NCBI GenBank assembly: GCA_020226215.1
Contig: CM035232.1
Span: forward strand, 79,882,693 to 79,946,692
Reading direction: 5' to 3'
DNA length: 64,000 nucleotides
Source of the DNA: Sindora glabra
Lineage: Eukaryota > Streptophyta > Magnoliopsida > Fabales > Fabaceae
Part shown: piece by piece, positions 45,976 to 58,600 of the stretch
Position numbering within the stretch: position 1 is the first letter of the stretch
Layout: each line of letters begins with the position of its first letter
The notes under the pieces: generated by a model
The model's database searches: none
Told to the model about the DNA's origin: nothing
Seen by the model: the letters and a program-made list of their open reading frames with translations, nothing else
Position numbers and translations under genes: made by a program

Positions 45976-46400
45976 CTTTAAAGAGATCAAACTTAGTTAT
46001 AACACCATCAAACTCTATAGTTAATGCTCCATCTTGGACATTAATTATGATTTTTGCTGTCTTGAGAATAGGTCGACCAAGAATGATTTGTGGAAGAATG
46101 CTTTGAATCATCATTTTCCATTTTTAAAATGTAAAAATATACTGGAAAGATTAATCCATCAACCTACACTAAAATATCTTCAACAATTCCTAAAGGATAA
46201 ATGTTAGATCTGTTGGTTAATTGAACAATAACCCTTGTTTCTTTCAAAACTCCTAGATTCAAGGCTTTGAAAACAAAAAGAGACATGACATTTATGGATA
46301 CTCCTAAGTCTAACATAGCATGCTTTATTCTAATTTTTCCTATGATGCATGGCATGGTAAATGTGCTTAGATTTTTGCATTTTTTTTAGTAAATTTCTTT
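45976..46400 (-). pseudogene. Athila-like aspartic protease
   Basis: The open frame 46355-46164 reads MPCIIGKIRIKHAMLDLGVS then INVMSLFVFKAL. DLG with hydrophobic flanks is the active-site motif where Athila proteases read DLGAS. It continues as YPLGIVEDILV, then a stop or shift, and ends with an ILGRPILKTAKIIINV-like segment (about 46080-46030) and EFDGVITKFDLFKDM. Its order, gag then protease on the minus strand, is normal. RT does not follow. Confidence 0.8.
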
Positions 46401-48515
46401 AGATTATTGTAGACATTTGCCCCCACACTTACTTTCTCATCCACCTTAAATTTCCTTTTGTTGATGCACAAATTTTTCAAGAAGTTAGCATACCTTGGAA
46501 CTTGTTTTTATCAAATCTAGTAAAGGTATGTTAACTTCTATTTTTCTCAAGGACTCTAAAATTTGATTCTCATCTTCATTTTTCTTTTCATTCTTCTTTT
46601 GATAAAAAAGTCTTTTGTTTGGAAAAGGGAGGGGGATAGGGAAAGAGTCTACCTCACAATCACTACCTTTTTTTATGTTTTGATGGTTGCTCCTGGATTT
46701 CCTTTTCTACTTGTTTTTGTTGGTTCTATTCTGGTTGCTTTCTTATTTTTGGTTGATTACTTTCTAGTTGGTTCTACTTGTCACCTTCTGATTGAATGCT
46801 TTTCTCTAGTATATGGCTTACTGGTTGGTCACTTGCTATTGAATGGCTTGATTCTGGTTGTGCACATGAAGGATTGCTAACTTCTTAGCATGATTGCATT
46901 CACCACTTCCTTGTTCTTTGTGTTGTTACAAGATGGCTGGCTTGATCTTTGTGCCTTAAGCTCACTTTATGTTGAATTCAATTAGCCTATTTGTGTTTGC
47001 AAATTTGTCATGGTGGCTTTTGCTCTCTACTGAAATTGCAAGTTACTTGTTGCCATTTGTTTAACCAACTCTTCAAATGATAGTTAAGAAGATGATGAAT
47101 TCACTTCTAGTTTAAGAGCAGTATTTGGTTGCATTCTGGTATATGCAGGTGAAGGATACTAATTTTGGATAGGATTGTTACCATATATAAAATTTTGGTT
47201 ATCTCTCCAACCAATATATTGATTATGCTAGTGTTGGTATTGGTTTGGTTATGATTGCTGGAATTGGTATTGATTTTGCTATTGAAATTATAGTTTCCTA
47301 AGGAAGATGGCTACTGCATATGTTAAAGGTGGAAGGAACTCATCATCTTGTAATGTAGGGTAGCAATCTATTGGATGAGTTAGATAAGAGCAAATGCCAC
47401 AAACTCTAGTAAGAGGAGTAGGAATCCATTGCTATTGTCCTATAGCCACTTGCCTCACTAAAGTAGTTAGTTCATCCAACTTATTCTCTAATCTCTGCTA
47501 GTTTGGACTGGAGAAATTAATCTCATTCACATTTCTGGTTGTTGTAGCCATGATTCTTATTCCAAATCATTGAGAATTTGCTGCCATGTTTGCAATTAAA
47601 TCTCTTACAGTCATAGGTGTCTTATCCACTAAAATTCCACCACTTGTTGCATCAATCATGCTTCTATTCATGGGGGGAATGCCTTCATAAAAATATTGAA
47701 TTAGTAGCTACTCATTGATTTGATGGTAGGGATAGCTTGCACATAATTTCTTGAATCTCTCTCAATATTCATGAAGTGTCTCACCATTCATTTGCCTAAT
47801 TCCACAAATTCCCTTTCTTATAGCAACAACTTTAGATGCAGGGAAGAATTTCTCCAAGAATAGTTGCTTCATATCAGTCCAGTAAGTGGCAACAACTCAC
47901 TAATTTGATGGTGTGGATAGCTTGCACATAATTTCTTGAATCTCTCCCAATATTCATGAAGTGTCTCACCACTCATTTGCCTAATTCCATAAATTTCCTT
48001 TCTTATGGCAGCAGCTCTAGATGTAGGGAAGAATTTTTCCAAGAATAGCTATTTCATATCAGTCCAGCAAGTGACAGAATTAGGTTAAAGATAGTAGAGC
48101 CAATCCTTGGTTGCATCAGCTAAGGAGAAGGGGAATGCTTTCAGCTTGATATGATCCTCAAAGATGCCTTGTGGCTTCATAGTAGAGTAAATCATGTGGA
48201 ACTCCTTCAAATGCTTGTGTGGATTTTCACCTGTAAGACCATAGAACCTTGGAGGTAAGTGTATTAAACCAGATTTAAGCTTAAAGTCAATATCCAATTC
48301 AAGATATTGAATGCCTAAAGGTTGATATGTGACATCAGGGGCAACCATTCCTTTAATGTTCTATTGTTAGCCATGTATTCAGAATTATATAAAAGTGCAA
48401 AATGAAGGTTAGGAGAGCTAGAACTACCAACATTTTTATTCCTACAAAGTGAATGAAATGTTCTATCAATTTTAGAATCAAAATCACACAATTCAGTAGG
48501 ATTTCTTCTTATCAT
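46401..48515 (-). pseudogene. Athila-like gag, frame-broken
   Basis: The frame starts at M 48515 (MIRRNPTELCDFDSKIDRTF), with MANNRTLKE near 48330. It shifts to MVAPDVTYQPLGIQYLELD in 48348-48085. That frame holds the capsid core SGLIHLPPRFYGLTGENPHK and IKLKAFPFSLADATKDWLYY. Next come two copies of FLEKFFP...IRKEI-GIRQMSGETLHEYW, a tandem duplication. Then LLIQYFYEGIPPMNRSMIDA follows, with a CX2CX4HX3C knuckle (CGICSYLTHPIDC, about 47410-47370). A Gln/Asn-rich linker and a stop-ridden tail run to the protease. Gag forms the particle; this copy is inactive. Confidence 0.8.
47721..48075 (-). repeat. 185-bp tandem duplication within gag
   Basis: TGATGGTAGGGATAGCTTGC at 47721 recurs at 47906 as TGATGGTGTGGATAGCTTGC, and both copies end with ATCAGTCCAG-AAGTG. 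The copies differ at roughly one base in 12-15. 185 is not a multiple of three, so the duplication itself shifts the frame. Confidence 0.85.
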
Positions 48516-49140
48516 GCATTAAAACTACACAGTATTGTAGAAAACTCCACTAAATAGAAGTATAGGAGCACCAAAACACTAAAATGAAAAATCACTATGA
48601 AAAATAAACCTAAACATATCTAATTAACCTAACAATTTTAAAAATTATAGGACCACCACAGAAAGTTTTATCTAACTATGTAAAACTAAAAAATGCAATA
48701 AAAAATTTTTAAAAATTAAAAAAGTAATCAAAACAATATTTTTTTTAAAAAAAATAAGGCACTCATAAGCTTTTGGCTAATGACTTTTGATGAGAAAAAT
48801 GAGATCTAACTGCCATAAAAATTTCAGTTCAATCGGAGTTAAATGAAAAAGTTATGCCCAAAACAAGGTATGCGTGTAGAATTTTAGGTAAAACCTAGTT
48901 TCTTGGCCAAAAACCTTTGTTTCAATGCTTAATGATATTTATTATGATAAAATATGATGAATTAAGATGGAAGTATGAAAGGAAAACAAGGAATACAATG
49001 AAATCTAGAATAATACAGAAAACAAGAATTATCGTAAAATGCAAGAAACACAATTTAGTGAATGCAATTAGGTACTAGAATGCTACAAGAATTATGTAAT
49101 ATATAGCTAGGAATATGTATGGAAAGATAAACTCAAGAGG
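48516..49140 (-). other. Leader between primer site and gag
   Basis: AT-rich sequence of about 620 bases with no recognisable coding content. It is the expected 5' untranslated leader of the Athila-type element. Confidence 0.5.
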
Positions 49141-49161
49141 ATCCCTAGCAATGGCATTAAA
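49141..49161 (-). other. tRNA-Asp-like primer binding site
   Basis: On the minus strand TTAATGCCATTGCTAGGGAT follows the 5' LTR. It matches TTGGCGCCGTTGCCGGGGAT at 14 of 20 positions, and all six differences are G to A or C to T. Confidence 0.75.
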
Positions 49162-49165
49162 ATTT

Positions 49166-50403
49166 TGATGTGCATGCTGCAATGCACCAAAACTTGTATT
49201 AAATCTGGTTGCTGAAAAATAATGTAAAACAATGGCATACCCAGGTTATACCCTTAGTGATCCTTTGATTTTATCTTTTTCAAATAATTTCCTAAAAATA
49301 TATACGCAATTGTTAAATTATTTATGCAATGAAAATAACAAAAACTAATGCAAACAGAATAGTAATAGAATGCTGTCACAGAAATAGAAACAAAATGGTG
49401 TGTTGTATGCAGAATGCTACAATGTGCAATATGCAAAACATAACTAAAATTAGGGGGGTTGGTTGCATGAATTTAAATAATTAATAAGCACGAATTTAAG
49501 CTGAAAATAGAAGTAAAATAGAAATAAAATAGGAGAGAAATCAATGGAATCAAACAACCGATTCAAGGAAATTGAAAGCCTTAAATTGAATTAATCATAG
49601 ATCAATTAAGATTTGACTTTTTTTAGTTAATTATTTAACCTTGAATTACCCAAAATCCCTATAATAATTCCTGGATTCTACACTAGACAATTGCCTAGGA
49701 TTTGATCAATTAAGATTAGTTGAATTAAGCAATCGCTATAATCTTTAAACTGGATTGAAATTAATTTATGAATAGAATTTAGTTGATTTGAGAAGTTAAA
49801 TTAGAAATCTCAAAATTAACCCCTCAACCCTCTATCCTTATGCATAAAATTATGATTTATCAACCATTATTTCATAACAAAATAGCAAAGAAATAAGAAA
49901 TCACAATGGGTGAATATCAATTATGTCAAATCAACATCCAACACAAGGAATCTCAAGACTTTCAGCATAAATAAATAGAGAAAAAGAAAAATTAATTAAG
50001 AAAGGTCAGCATTACAAATCATGATCTCATAATCCTCAAGAGAAGAGCCTCAATTCCTTGAATCAACCACAAATTTAGACTTGCATTAATGAAGAACAAA
50101 GAAAGCTAGAAGAAGAAGAAGAAGAAGAAGAAGAAGAAGAAGAAGAGAAGAGTTGTGCTACTAATTTTCTGTGTATTTGAATTGTGTTATTCTCTTTAGC
50201 CCTTTTGCCTATTTATATGACCTAATTAGCCTAAATCCTAATTGGACTAGGATTAGATGACTCTTAGAATTATAATTACAATAATAAGGTTTTTCAAAAT
50301 TTCTAGAAGTTCAGACCTATTTAAATCAAATTTCTAGAAGCAGCATTAGGGAATTCTCGCAGGTCTCACTTCAAGCTCAATTTTAACTATGAAATCGATG
50401 AAT
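49166..50403 (-). mobile_element. Athila-type 5' LTR, truncated
   Basis: It starts TGATGTGCATGCTGC on the + strand and aligns closely with 38236-42149 (minus solo LTR B), including the GAA run at 50108-50146. The match stops after ATGAAATCGATGAATTC near 50403, where copia RT sequence begins. Roughly 450 bases of the LTR start are missing, so no target duplication can be tested. Confidence 0.85.
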
Positions 50404-51870
50404 TCATGCAAAAACCTACTTGTACCTTACTAATTTTACACCTTTAGGTGTTAGACTATTGATATGAAAACTTCATGTTTTGAAAGTTAGTTCAATTTTT
50501 CTTGAATTATATCTTTCCATTTTGGGCCAATCATCTTTGTATCAACATTCTTCAATTGTATTTTGTTCAAGATCTTTATTTTATTATATAACATTAAAAG
50601 CTACATTATATGAAAAAGTGTTATCAACAACTATTTCTTTTCGATTCCTTTTTTCTAATGCGAAAACATAATTTATTGATATTTCTTCATTTTTAACAAT
50701 CTTAAGTACTTGAACATTTTTTAGAAGTTTATTATAAATTATGTAACAATTGTCTCTTCATTATCTTTCTCATTTATTCCCTATCTTTTATAAAGGTTCT
50801 TATCTTTAGAATCGATTGGTTTTCCATGCTTTAGATGTGCTTTAGATTCATTTGCTACAATAGATGCATATTGTTCTTCAAGGACATCTATTTGAACCAC
50901 GACATTTGTAATTAGTGTATACTTTCTTTGGATTAGTAAATGCATCCAATAGTAGGTTCACTAGTCTTTCTAAACGAACAATCTTTTGAATTTCAAGGTT
51001 GTTTTGTTTTATGTAAGGATCAAGATGATTTGGAGTTGATATGTTCAATGTAATATCCTTTTCTATTTATTTATTTTCTCCCTTTGATGCTAGGAAATTT
51101 TTTTCATCAAAATAACAATTAAGAAAATGAATGGTAAAAATATCTCTAGTAATTGGTTTAAAATATTTAATAATCGAGGGAGATTTATGTCCAATATATA
51201 TCCCCATCCTTCTTTGAGGACCCATCTTTGTGCATTATGATGGAGCAATTGGAATATATACTGCATATCCAAAAATTCTTAGATGAAAAATATTGGGATC
51301 CTGACTAAAAGTCAATTGTAAAGGGGAATGATTATGATAACTTATTGGCTTGACATGTACAAGTGTTATTGCATGTAAACTGGTGTGTCTTTAAACATAA
51401 ATATGAAGTTTGTTTCTCATTAGCAAATCTCTAGCTATGAGCTAAAGGCATTGAATAAATGATTATGCCAAACTATTTTGTTTATGAATATGTGCTACAG
51501 GATGTTCAATAGTTATTCTTATTGACATAGCATTATCATTAAAGGCTTTAGATGTTGATTCATTAGCATCATCAAAACATATTTTCTTAATTGGATAATT
51601 AGGAAATTGTGCTCGAAGTTGAATTATTTGAGCAAGTAATCTAGCAAATGCTAGGTTACGAGCTAACAATAAATACACATATGACCATCATGGGGTAGCA
51701 TCAATTAAAACCACTAAAAGCCTAAATGGTCCACTTGATGGATGAATTAGTTCACATTTGTCAATTTGTATTCTTTTAAAAAATGTTAGGGATTTAAACC
51801 TAGTTTTAGCTAGTGATGGCTTTATAATTATTAACATTCACACAAAAAGCTAATATATAAGTCACTATGC
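50404..51870 (-). pseudogene. Ty1/copia pol fragment: integrase, linker and RT start
   Basis: In minus-strand order: the integrase core (51820-51430) with CELIHPSSGPFRLLVVLIDA, then 51678-51463 (NLAFARLLAQIIQLRAQFP, ICFDDANESTSKAFND, HKQNSLAE). The three acidic residues (D before CELI, D of FDDA, E of SLAE) look present. The distal integrase follows at 51272-51090 (QRWVLKEGWGYILDINLP). The linker (about 50900-50600) reads near FSYNVAFNVI, then DDWPKWKDIIQEKLN and SKHEVF, which open the RT. It is cut at 50404. Many stops show it is dead. Domain order integrase before RT is diagnostic of Ty1/copia. Confidence 0.85.
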
Positions 51871-52616
51871 ATTCATCAGCTTTCTTTAATGTGTTATGAA
51901 ATATAACAAAATGAATAAAAAGAAAACCTTACATATATAATTTTGCAACATAACAAAAGTAAACATTAATTATGAAATTTTAACTAAAACAAGGTGACAA
52001 AAAAGAAACATAACTAGAAAAATTGAAAAATAAAAAGCTTATTTATTTTTTATTTTTACAAATAAATTTCTTTTTTTTTAAAATAGAAGAATCTATTTTT
52101 AAAAATTATTCTCTAAATTTGTAACTTAAAAAAATAGAAATAACTTTTAGTTATTTTCTAGACTTATTTTTTTGTTTTGAATGTCAGTTTTATAATTAAA
52201 TAAAGTATTTCCCTATTTACAACACCAACTATCCTTTATTCTTCCTTCAATTCAAAAATCATTGTTGAGAATAAAAAATAGTTTTTGAAAATAGTTTTTA
52301 AAGACACAAAGACAAAATTATATCCAAATACACCTAAATTCTTTTAGTTGTAGATATTTCCATCACTAATCAAATGGTCATTTTTTTCTTCAAGGTTTTG
52401 AAAAAAATCTACCACATTTAAATGTGTTAGATTTGCCTCCATATTTTTCTCTTTCTCTTTAAGTGAAGCTCAATAGAGTTTAACCAAATGTTTAAAGATG
52501 CAACAAGTACATAATTGTCACGAATTAACTTTGAACTATTGTGACTAACATAAAGATATCAATTGGACATTTTTACAAGCATTTTTAGACCTAACCAACT
52601 TTTTAAATCTTATTTT
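51871..52616. other. AT-rich sequence, no feature recognised
   Basis: No coding similarity, repeats or RNA genes recognised. A short AAAATAGTTTTTGAAAATAG block near 52285 resembles simple AT-rich decay. It may be the decayed gag side of the copia fragment. Confidence 0.4.
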
Positions 52617-53997
52617 TGTTAGTGTATATGCCCTAAAACTAATCATATTGGTGATTGTAATTTTGAATTATGTTATTTTAATGGCAATTCCAATTATTAT
52701 ATTTATATATATTGTTTGCGTAATATATTCAATTATGATAATAACCTTAGAATAATTGTATTCTTAAATGTCTTTAGTCATATATCATTGTGGATTAGGT
52801 TGCTTTGATATATTAAGACTAACATGTGTGAAGACTTATATGGGATATTAAGTTTACACATAAGTACAAGTTAAAGAACTTGTATATTGAACCGACCCAT
52901 ATTAAGAATATTACATGGATCGTTATATGAGTGTCATGAGTGGTTCTTAGTGATCATTATTAATATGGTCCTTTGACCTGAGATCACCAAGGTTCCCTAC
53001 ATGTGAGTTTCATATTTTGATACTATTCTATATTACTAATGGTTGAGTGAATGCAAGGGTAGATATTGGATATGTCACATATCATGCGAAGGGGTTTGTG
53101 TAATCAAGTTAGGATTTGTCCCTCCTATATAATAGGAGTAACATCTATGGACCCCTTGATTAAGTAAAGTTGAGAGAATGCATGGCCATGCTCAGATGAA
53201 TTGACATGGGATGTCGATTATATTTGTTTCAGTCAACTTACTTAGGAATCAAGAAACCTTAAGATTGGGCTATATGGGAATGACACGGTCCATGTCTCAT
53301 ACTCAATCTAGATGTATAGGACAAAAGGACATAGGTGATGATCACGTGTAAAGATTTAGTCAAATCACTAACTTTTTCATTACTTGGGTAACAATGATGT
53401 ATTGCTAGACACTGATCATTATTTATGATTATTAATATGATTAATGGTCATTGCCAACGTAATGAAAGCTTGTAGGGTCGCACACTTAAAGCCTAGTGAA
53501 TTTGGAATTAATGAACCAAATTGTTTGGGCCTAATATTTGGGAATTCATGTTATAATTATAAGGCCCAATAGTAAGCCTATAATTGTACATGGAATAAAG
53601 CCCAAATAGGTTAGGTTTTTCTATGAACCTATTTAAATAGGCTTGTTGGGTAATAACAATGGATGTTATCATTATTCACGCACACCAAAAAAGTCACAAA
53701 AAAATTCTAGCACCTCTCCTTGACCAAAACCCCTGAAGAGGTGTAGCTAACACTACGAGGTGAAAGGAGATCAATTCCAACCAGTGTTTGTGTGGACATT
53801 CATTGGTGATTCATGAGTTCGTGTGGATATTTCAAAGTCTTTGGTCGAAAGGAAGCTGAAAAGGTGATCAACGATCGAGTTCTAGAGTCATCAACAAAGG
53901 TATTGAACGAACCCTTATTCCAATTTAATATTTTTGCATGGATCTGGTGGATGGGATCGATTTATTCCGGGCGCTCGTATGGCTCCCGATCCTAACA
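52617..53997 (+). mobile_element. Solo copia-type LTR
   Basis: A 1381-bp LTR starts TGTTAGTGTATATGCC and ends CCGATCCTAACA, giving perfect 6-bp inverted ends TGTTAG/CTAACA. The perfect duplication ATTTT flanks it (52612-52616 and 53998-54002). Plant copia-like start sequence (TATGCCCTAAAAC) supports the family guess, but a Ty3 origin is not excluded. A degenerate partial relative is at 26755-27250. The short open frame at 53813-53995 is not conserved and not called. Confidence 0.9.
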
Positions 53998-54002
53998 ATT
54001 TT

Positions 54003-55664
54003 TTTCTAAATATATGCATAATGTAGTAACATAAAGTTGAAATTTTCACTAAAAGTTATTTTATTAAATTAAAAATTTGTTTTGCATAATTTGTAAGGTA
54101 TAATATTTTAAACATCTCAGAGTAAGCAATACCAACAAACATAATCTCATTTTAAAAGTAAAAAATGTTAGAAAATTCTTTTTCTTTCTTTTTGAAAGAA
54201 ATTCCAAAATTAGAAAGATAGTAGCTTTTTCTAGAATTAAAATCCAAGTCAAAACAAAAAATATTTATTTTTCTATGTTGTAAACAATTGAAACATAAAA
54301 ACTTTAGGTAATAGAAATTTCTTTGAAAAAATATCTTTTTATAGGAAAGTAACTTCTACTTTTGCAATAGGATCTCATTATATAGTTTTCTACTACTATT
54401 TCCAAAAGGATGAGTTATTAAATAAAAATTTGAAAGACCCAAAACATAGGTTTATAAATATTTTTGAAATACTATTTTCTGAAGAAAAAAAGAAGACCCT
54501 TGAAGAACTTTTCTAAATCTTTAAAAAGAATTAAGTTTTCTTCTAAAAGTAGTAGTTCAAATCATGAAATGAACAATAGGAAATAAACTTCGAAGATCAA
54601 AAGATCCAATTCTATTTAAAAATATTTAATACCAATTTAAAATTAAATTAAAAATTCCTTTATTTGAATCAAGTTTTTTTCCCAAAATAAATAACTATCT
54701 ATTATTTTAATAAATATTTTCAAACTTAGAAATATAGGTTTTCCTTTAGTGTAGATAAAAACCATTTTTCCTTTCCTTTTGAAATTTGTTGTGGACTAAC
54801 TTGCTATACCACATCATTTTTTTTGTAAAAAAATCATGAAATAGTCAAAATAATATCAAAGCCATATATGTACAATAATATGCATCATATATTTATTATT
54901 ATACAAAAGTACTTAGGTTAAGCAAAAAACCTAATTATTAGGTCCTAAAATAATTATACAAAAATACAATTAGTTAAATAATTTAAAAAATAAATAAACA
55001 TGATAATTATTAGTAACTAACTACCAGCAGAGTTCATTTCAAAGTCAAGAGTGGCAAGGTCTTCATATGCTAGAAAGTATGGTGAATTGTCCACTGTTAT
55101 TGATGGCCTAGCTGGTAATATTGGTGTGGGTACTTCTACTAGTGCCTTAAGGATTGAAGAAAAATTTATAGTATTGTCAATTTCAAATTGACATACATCT
55201 ACATTCATATGAAAGCAACACTAAAGTCTAAACCTCCTATAAGTAGTTTCATAATCATGCTATCATATATTAACAATTATAGAGGATGTTATTAAGGGTA
55301 AAGTATCAAAAATAAATATCTATAAGTAGAGTGAGTAATAAGTTACTTAGTGAAATAATTATTGCACAAATTTTTTAATTAGTTTTAATATTGATAACAT
55401 TTATAGACAAGGTATATATTAAAAACCTTTTCTTACTAAAAAATATTTCTAACTAGGCAATTTTACATATTGCATTATTAAACACTTAAACAGAATATGA
55501 TTTTCTCATATGATTTGATCATAACTTAATATAAACATTAACATAACTATCAAATAGCATGGAAGCATGAAAGGTTTCTCCTTGCTATTACAGGCTAACC
55601 TTAACTATGCATATTTTGTTATTCTGTGTGATTTAGAAAACAAGGTACGAAGCTAATCTTCACA
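54003..55664. other. AT-rich sequence with one short unexplained ORF
   Basis: Apart from the minus-strand ORF at 55017-55208, I see nothing assignable. The sequence is probably decayed older DNA into which the copia-type LTR and LTR C inserted. Confidence 0.4.
55017..55208 (-). CDS. Short unidentified ORF, 63 codons
   Basis: The product is not recognised. It reads MNVDVCQFEIDNTINFSSIL, then VEVPTPILPARPS and SPYFLAYEDLATLDFEMN, ending AGS. Composition is protein-like (balanced residues, Pro and acidic patches) and unlike the low-complexity AT frames around it. There is no signal peptide or membrane segment. It could be the terminal exon of a host gene or gene fragment, or part of an element I did not recognise. 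No upstream exon was identified. Confidence 0.3.
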   Translation of the reverse strand: MNVDVCQFEIDNTINFSSILKALVEVPTPILPARPSITVDNSPYFLAYEDLATLDFEMNSAGS

Positions 55665-58600
55665 TGTAATATCCCAATTTATTTAAAGCTTTATAAATTT
55701 TAATATTTATGAATAACTTTTATTTATGGAATTGATTTTGAATTTTATTCTTTAATATTAGAATTCCATTTAATTGGCTAGAGTTGGTTGAAGATTTGTT
55801 TAATTAATTTTTTATAAGGAATTTTCTTTCAAGTTGGGAATATTTTGCCACTAAAGGCATAAAGAATTATAAAAATTATTTGTTGATATTAGATAGATTA
55901 TTTTGAAAATTGTGGAAACTTTCACAAGTTGAGAAATAAATTTTTGTGATTGTGGATCCAAGGATTAATGGAATTTGTTTGTATTTTATAAATTATTTTG
56001 GGAATTTTGAAATATTAAAATATTTATTTCAAGATTTTTAAATTTATTAAATTATTATAAAGTTATATTTATATCTATTGACAAGAGACTAAAAATAATT
56101 GAATTGAGAATTTAAATAAAATTAATTTTATAAAAATATGAGTGTAAAGACTTCATTTATCAAAAGTGATATAAAAAAAATACTCATGTTAAATTTTAAA
56201 ATTATTTCAAGAAAAGAAGTATTATAAAGTATAAAGAATCAATGGCCAAAATTGGTTTGAATTAAATTGAGGATAGAGATTTTGGGTGTAAGGTAATTAC
56301 GGTATGCCAGCAACAAAGGATACAAACTCGGAGTTGGATATTTTTTTAGAAGTCGGTGCTTCCTTTTATTTTGTTCCGGTTCCTTCTTTTTAATATATAT
56401 ATTTTTGTCACCCTACCTCTCTTTGCTTACTGCCTCTGCTCGCCAGCTTTTTTTTTTTTTTTTTTTCAAACCACTCTCCACCACTTCATTTTTCCTCCAA
56501 CCAATGTCGTGCACGGCTGACAGGGAAGCAACCGCTGCTGCGCCGCTGTTGTCTTCCTTCTTCGAACTATTACGGTGCCGATGGTGACACCCACTGCAGA
56601 TCGCGACATCACTGTAGCAGCAAGAAGTCGCAGTTTTCTTCTTTCTTTCCGTGAGCTTGCCGGCGATCCCATTTCCACATCCTTCTTCCGGCCATGGCAC
56701 TGTCGTCAGATGGCGGATTCTTGCGAGCCAGTTACCGTTTCCAGCAACATGTACAACGTGCAATCTCGTGGTGTGAGTTTTTCACAGTATCGAGCACCGG
56801 TTCAGCCAGCTGTTATGGTTTTCTCTGTTGCCACTTTCGTTGCTGATGCCATTGTGAGTTTCTTCCAGCTGGGGTTGACGTCTAGGTGCGAAAGGAGTCT
56901 CCTCGGCAACAAGCAGCAGATCAGATTGACGGTAAGCTTGTCAAGGCGGTTCCGGTGAGCTTTCTTACTTTCCAATGCCGGCAAGCTGCTGGCATACCCT
57001 TCCAGCGACTGTGAGCCCATTTAGGTCATGAGAGTTTAACATTCTTGCTGATTTAAGTTTTAATCCAAGAAAGCCTGTTTATACGCTTTTGAGATACACA
57101 ATAATATATATGGAAGACTGAAGTTTTTATGTTGTGAAAAGTTAGGATAAGGTAATTAAAGCTCTAATGTTTTATTATTTTGAGCTCAGACTAAACTATT
57201 ATAATAGTGTATGAAACTATATACATTTTAAAATGCTATGAATGCACAAGCATAATTTACGAAAATGAGTATGTGTATTAAAATTCTCGATGTAACTTAT
57301 AAACATGATTTTTTATGCTATGAATTATTAAAGAAAAGTAATTAGAGCTTGTATGGCATATCATATTCCAAATGGATTGTTCATGGTTCAAGAAACCCTC
57401 CAATTATATAAAATATAACATTGATACCTTGAATTTAAGTTAGAGATATTATGGCTATGATTATATAAATGAGATCTATCAAGATTTTTAAGTATTAATC
57501 ATTCTACTTGCATGAGTTAAATAAAAAGGACACGTTGTAATTTCTCTTGCTAGTATTATAAAATATAAGAAGTGATGATATAGGATAATAGAATAAAGCA
57601 AATAGATGTTTTTTTACAATATTAAGCTTTAATATTTCATCTATAAGTGTTGATTTAAGAATCTTCACACTGTATTCTTGATTTCTTGATATTAACCTAA
57701 ACAAAGACAATAAGATGTATTATGAGAGGTTAAAATGTTATGATTAAACTTTCAAATAATAAATTAGAAAGAAAATACGTAAACCCAATGTATTTATAAG
57801 ATATTCTTGTAATTTGCGAATTAGGAAGAAATAGGAGATCATTATAGATGAAGCAAATGCATGGAGAGACCTTTAAAGCTAATAAATCCTATTAAGTGAG
57901 TATATATCTCACAATTGACTTCTCTCTTAGTAAAGAATAATTTAGATATTTTGAATTGTATTTTCCTATTAATAGTTTAAATTTTATATTAATGCATATC
58001 TATCTTCAGTTTCACGATATAAGTCTAAATAGCTATTTGAAGGGTTGGTAATTAATTAGAGTGCGCAACAAAAGCATGATAATGATGGTTTATTTTAATG
58101 ATGAATTAGTCATTTTGCACTTATAATCTTACAAATAGTTATGGTACAAGAATTGAGCTCTATTATGTATATTACTTATGAAACATGTCAATGATGGCAT
58201 CGGATATTGAACGATGATGAACCCATGATGTGGAAGTCGGACAAAAAATTCTCAGCAAATAGCTATGAAGGATGTAAGATCAATTTGAGAGCTAAATGGG
58301 AAATTTTTGATTAATAGTTGAGAAAGTATATAATTGACCTTGATAGCATAGAGCAGTTATATGTACATTTATTGTATTTGAATATGTGACATAACATGAC
58401 TATTGGTGATTGACTTTTACTAATAATGTGATTGTGATGATTTATTTACATTTAAGCCTTAATGGCTATATGTAAGTGTGATGCGTACTCAGAATGGGTG
58501 GTATATGATTTTGAATTCTAACAGAAAGTTAAGACTCTTATGAGAAGTAGAGTTTAAGTCATATACAGATGAACTCCCATTTCGTGGTGTGGTTGCACAT

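Noticed and set aside
45620..45990. Second overlapping minus frame (45661-45990) as an env-like membrane protein
   Set aside because: Its Leu/Phe-rich reading is the shifted frame of the accessory ORF. The other frame is the one conserved with 12285-12617.
46563..46880. 105-codon + strand frame, Leu/Phe/Val-rich and membrane-like
   Set aside because: It is antisense to the minus-strand Athila-type gag tail. Its hydrophobicity mirrors the Gln/Lys-rich coding strand.
56405..57020. Five overlapping open frames in the core of LTR C
   Set aside because: Same reason as for A and B. The Ser/Arg-rich readings reflect GC-rich repeats such as GCAGC and the poly-T run.
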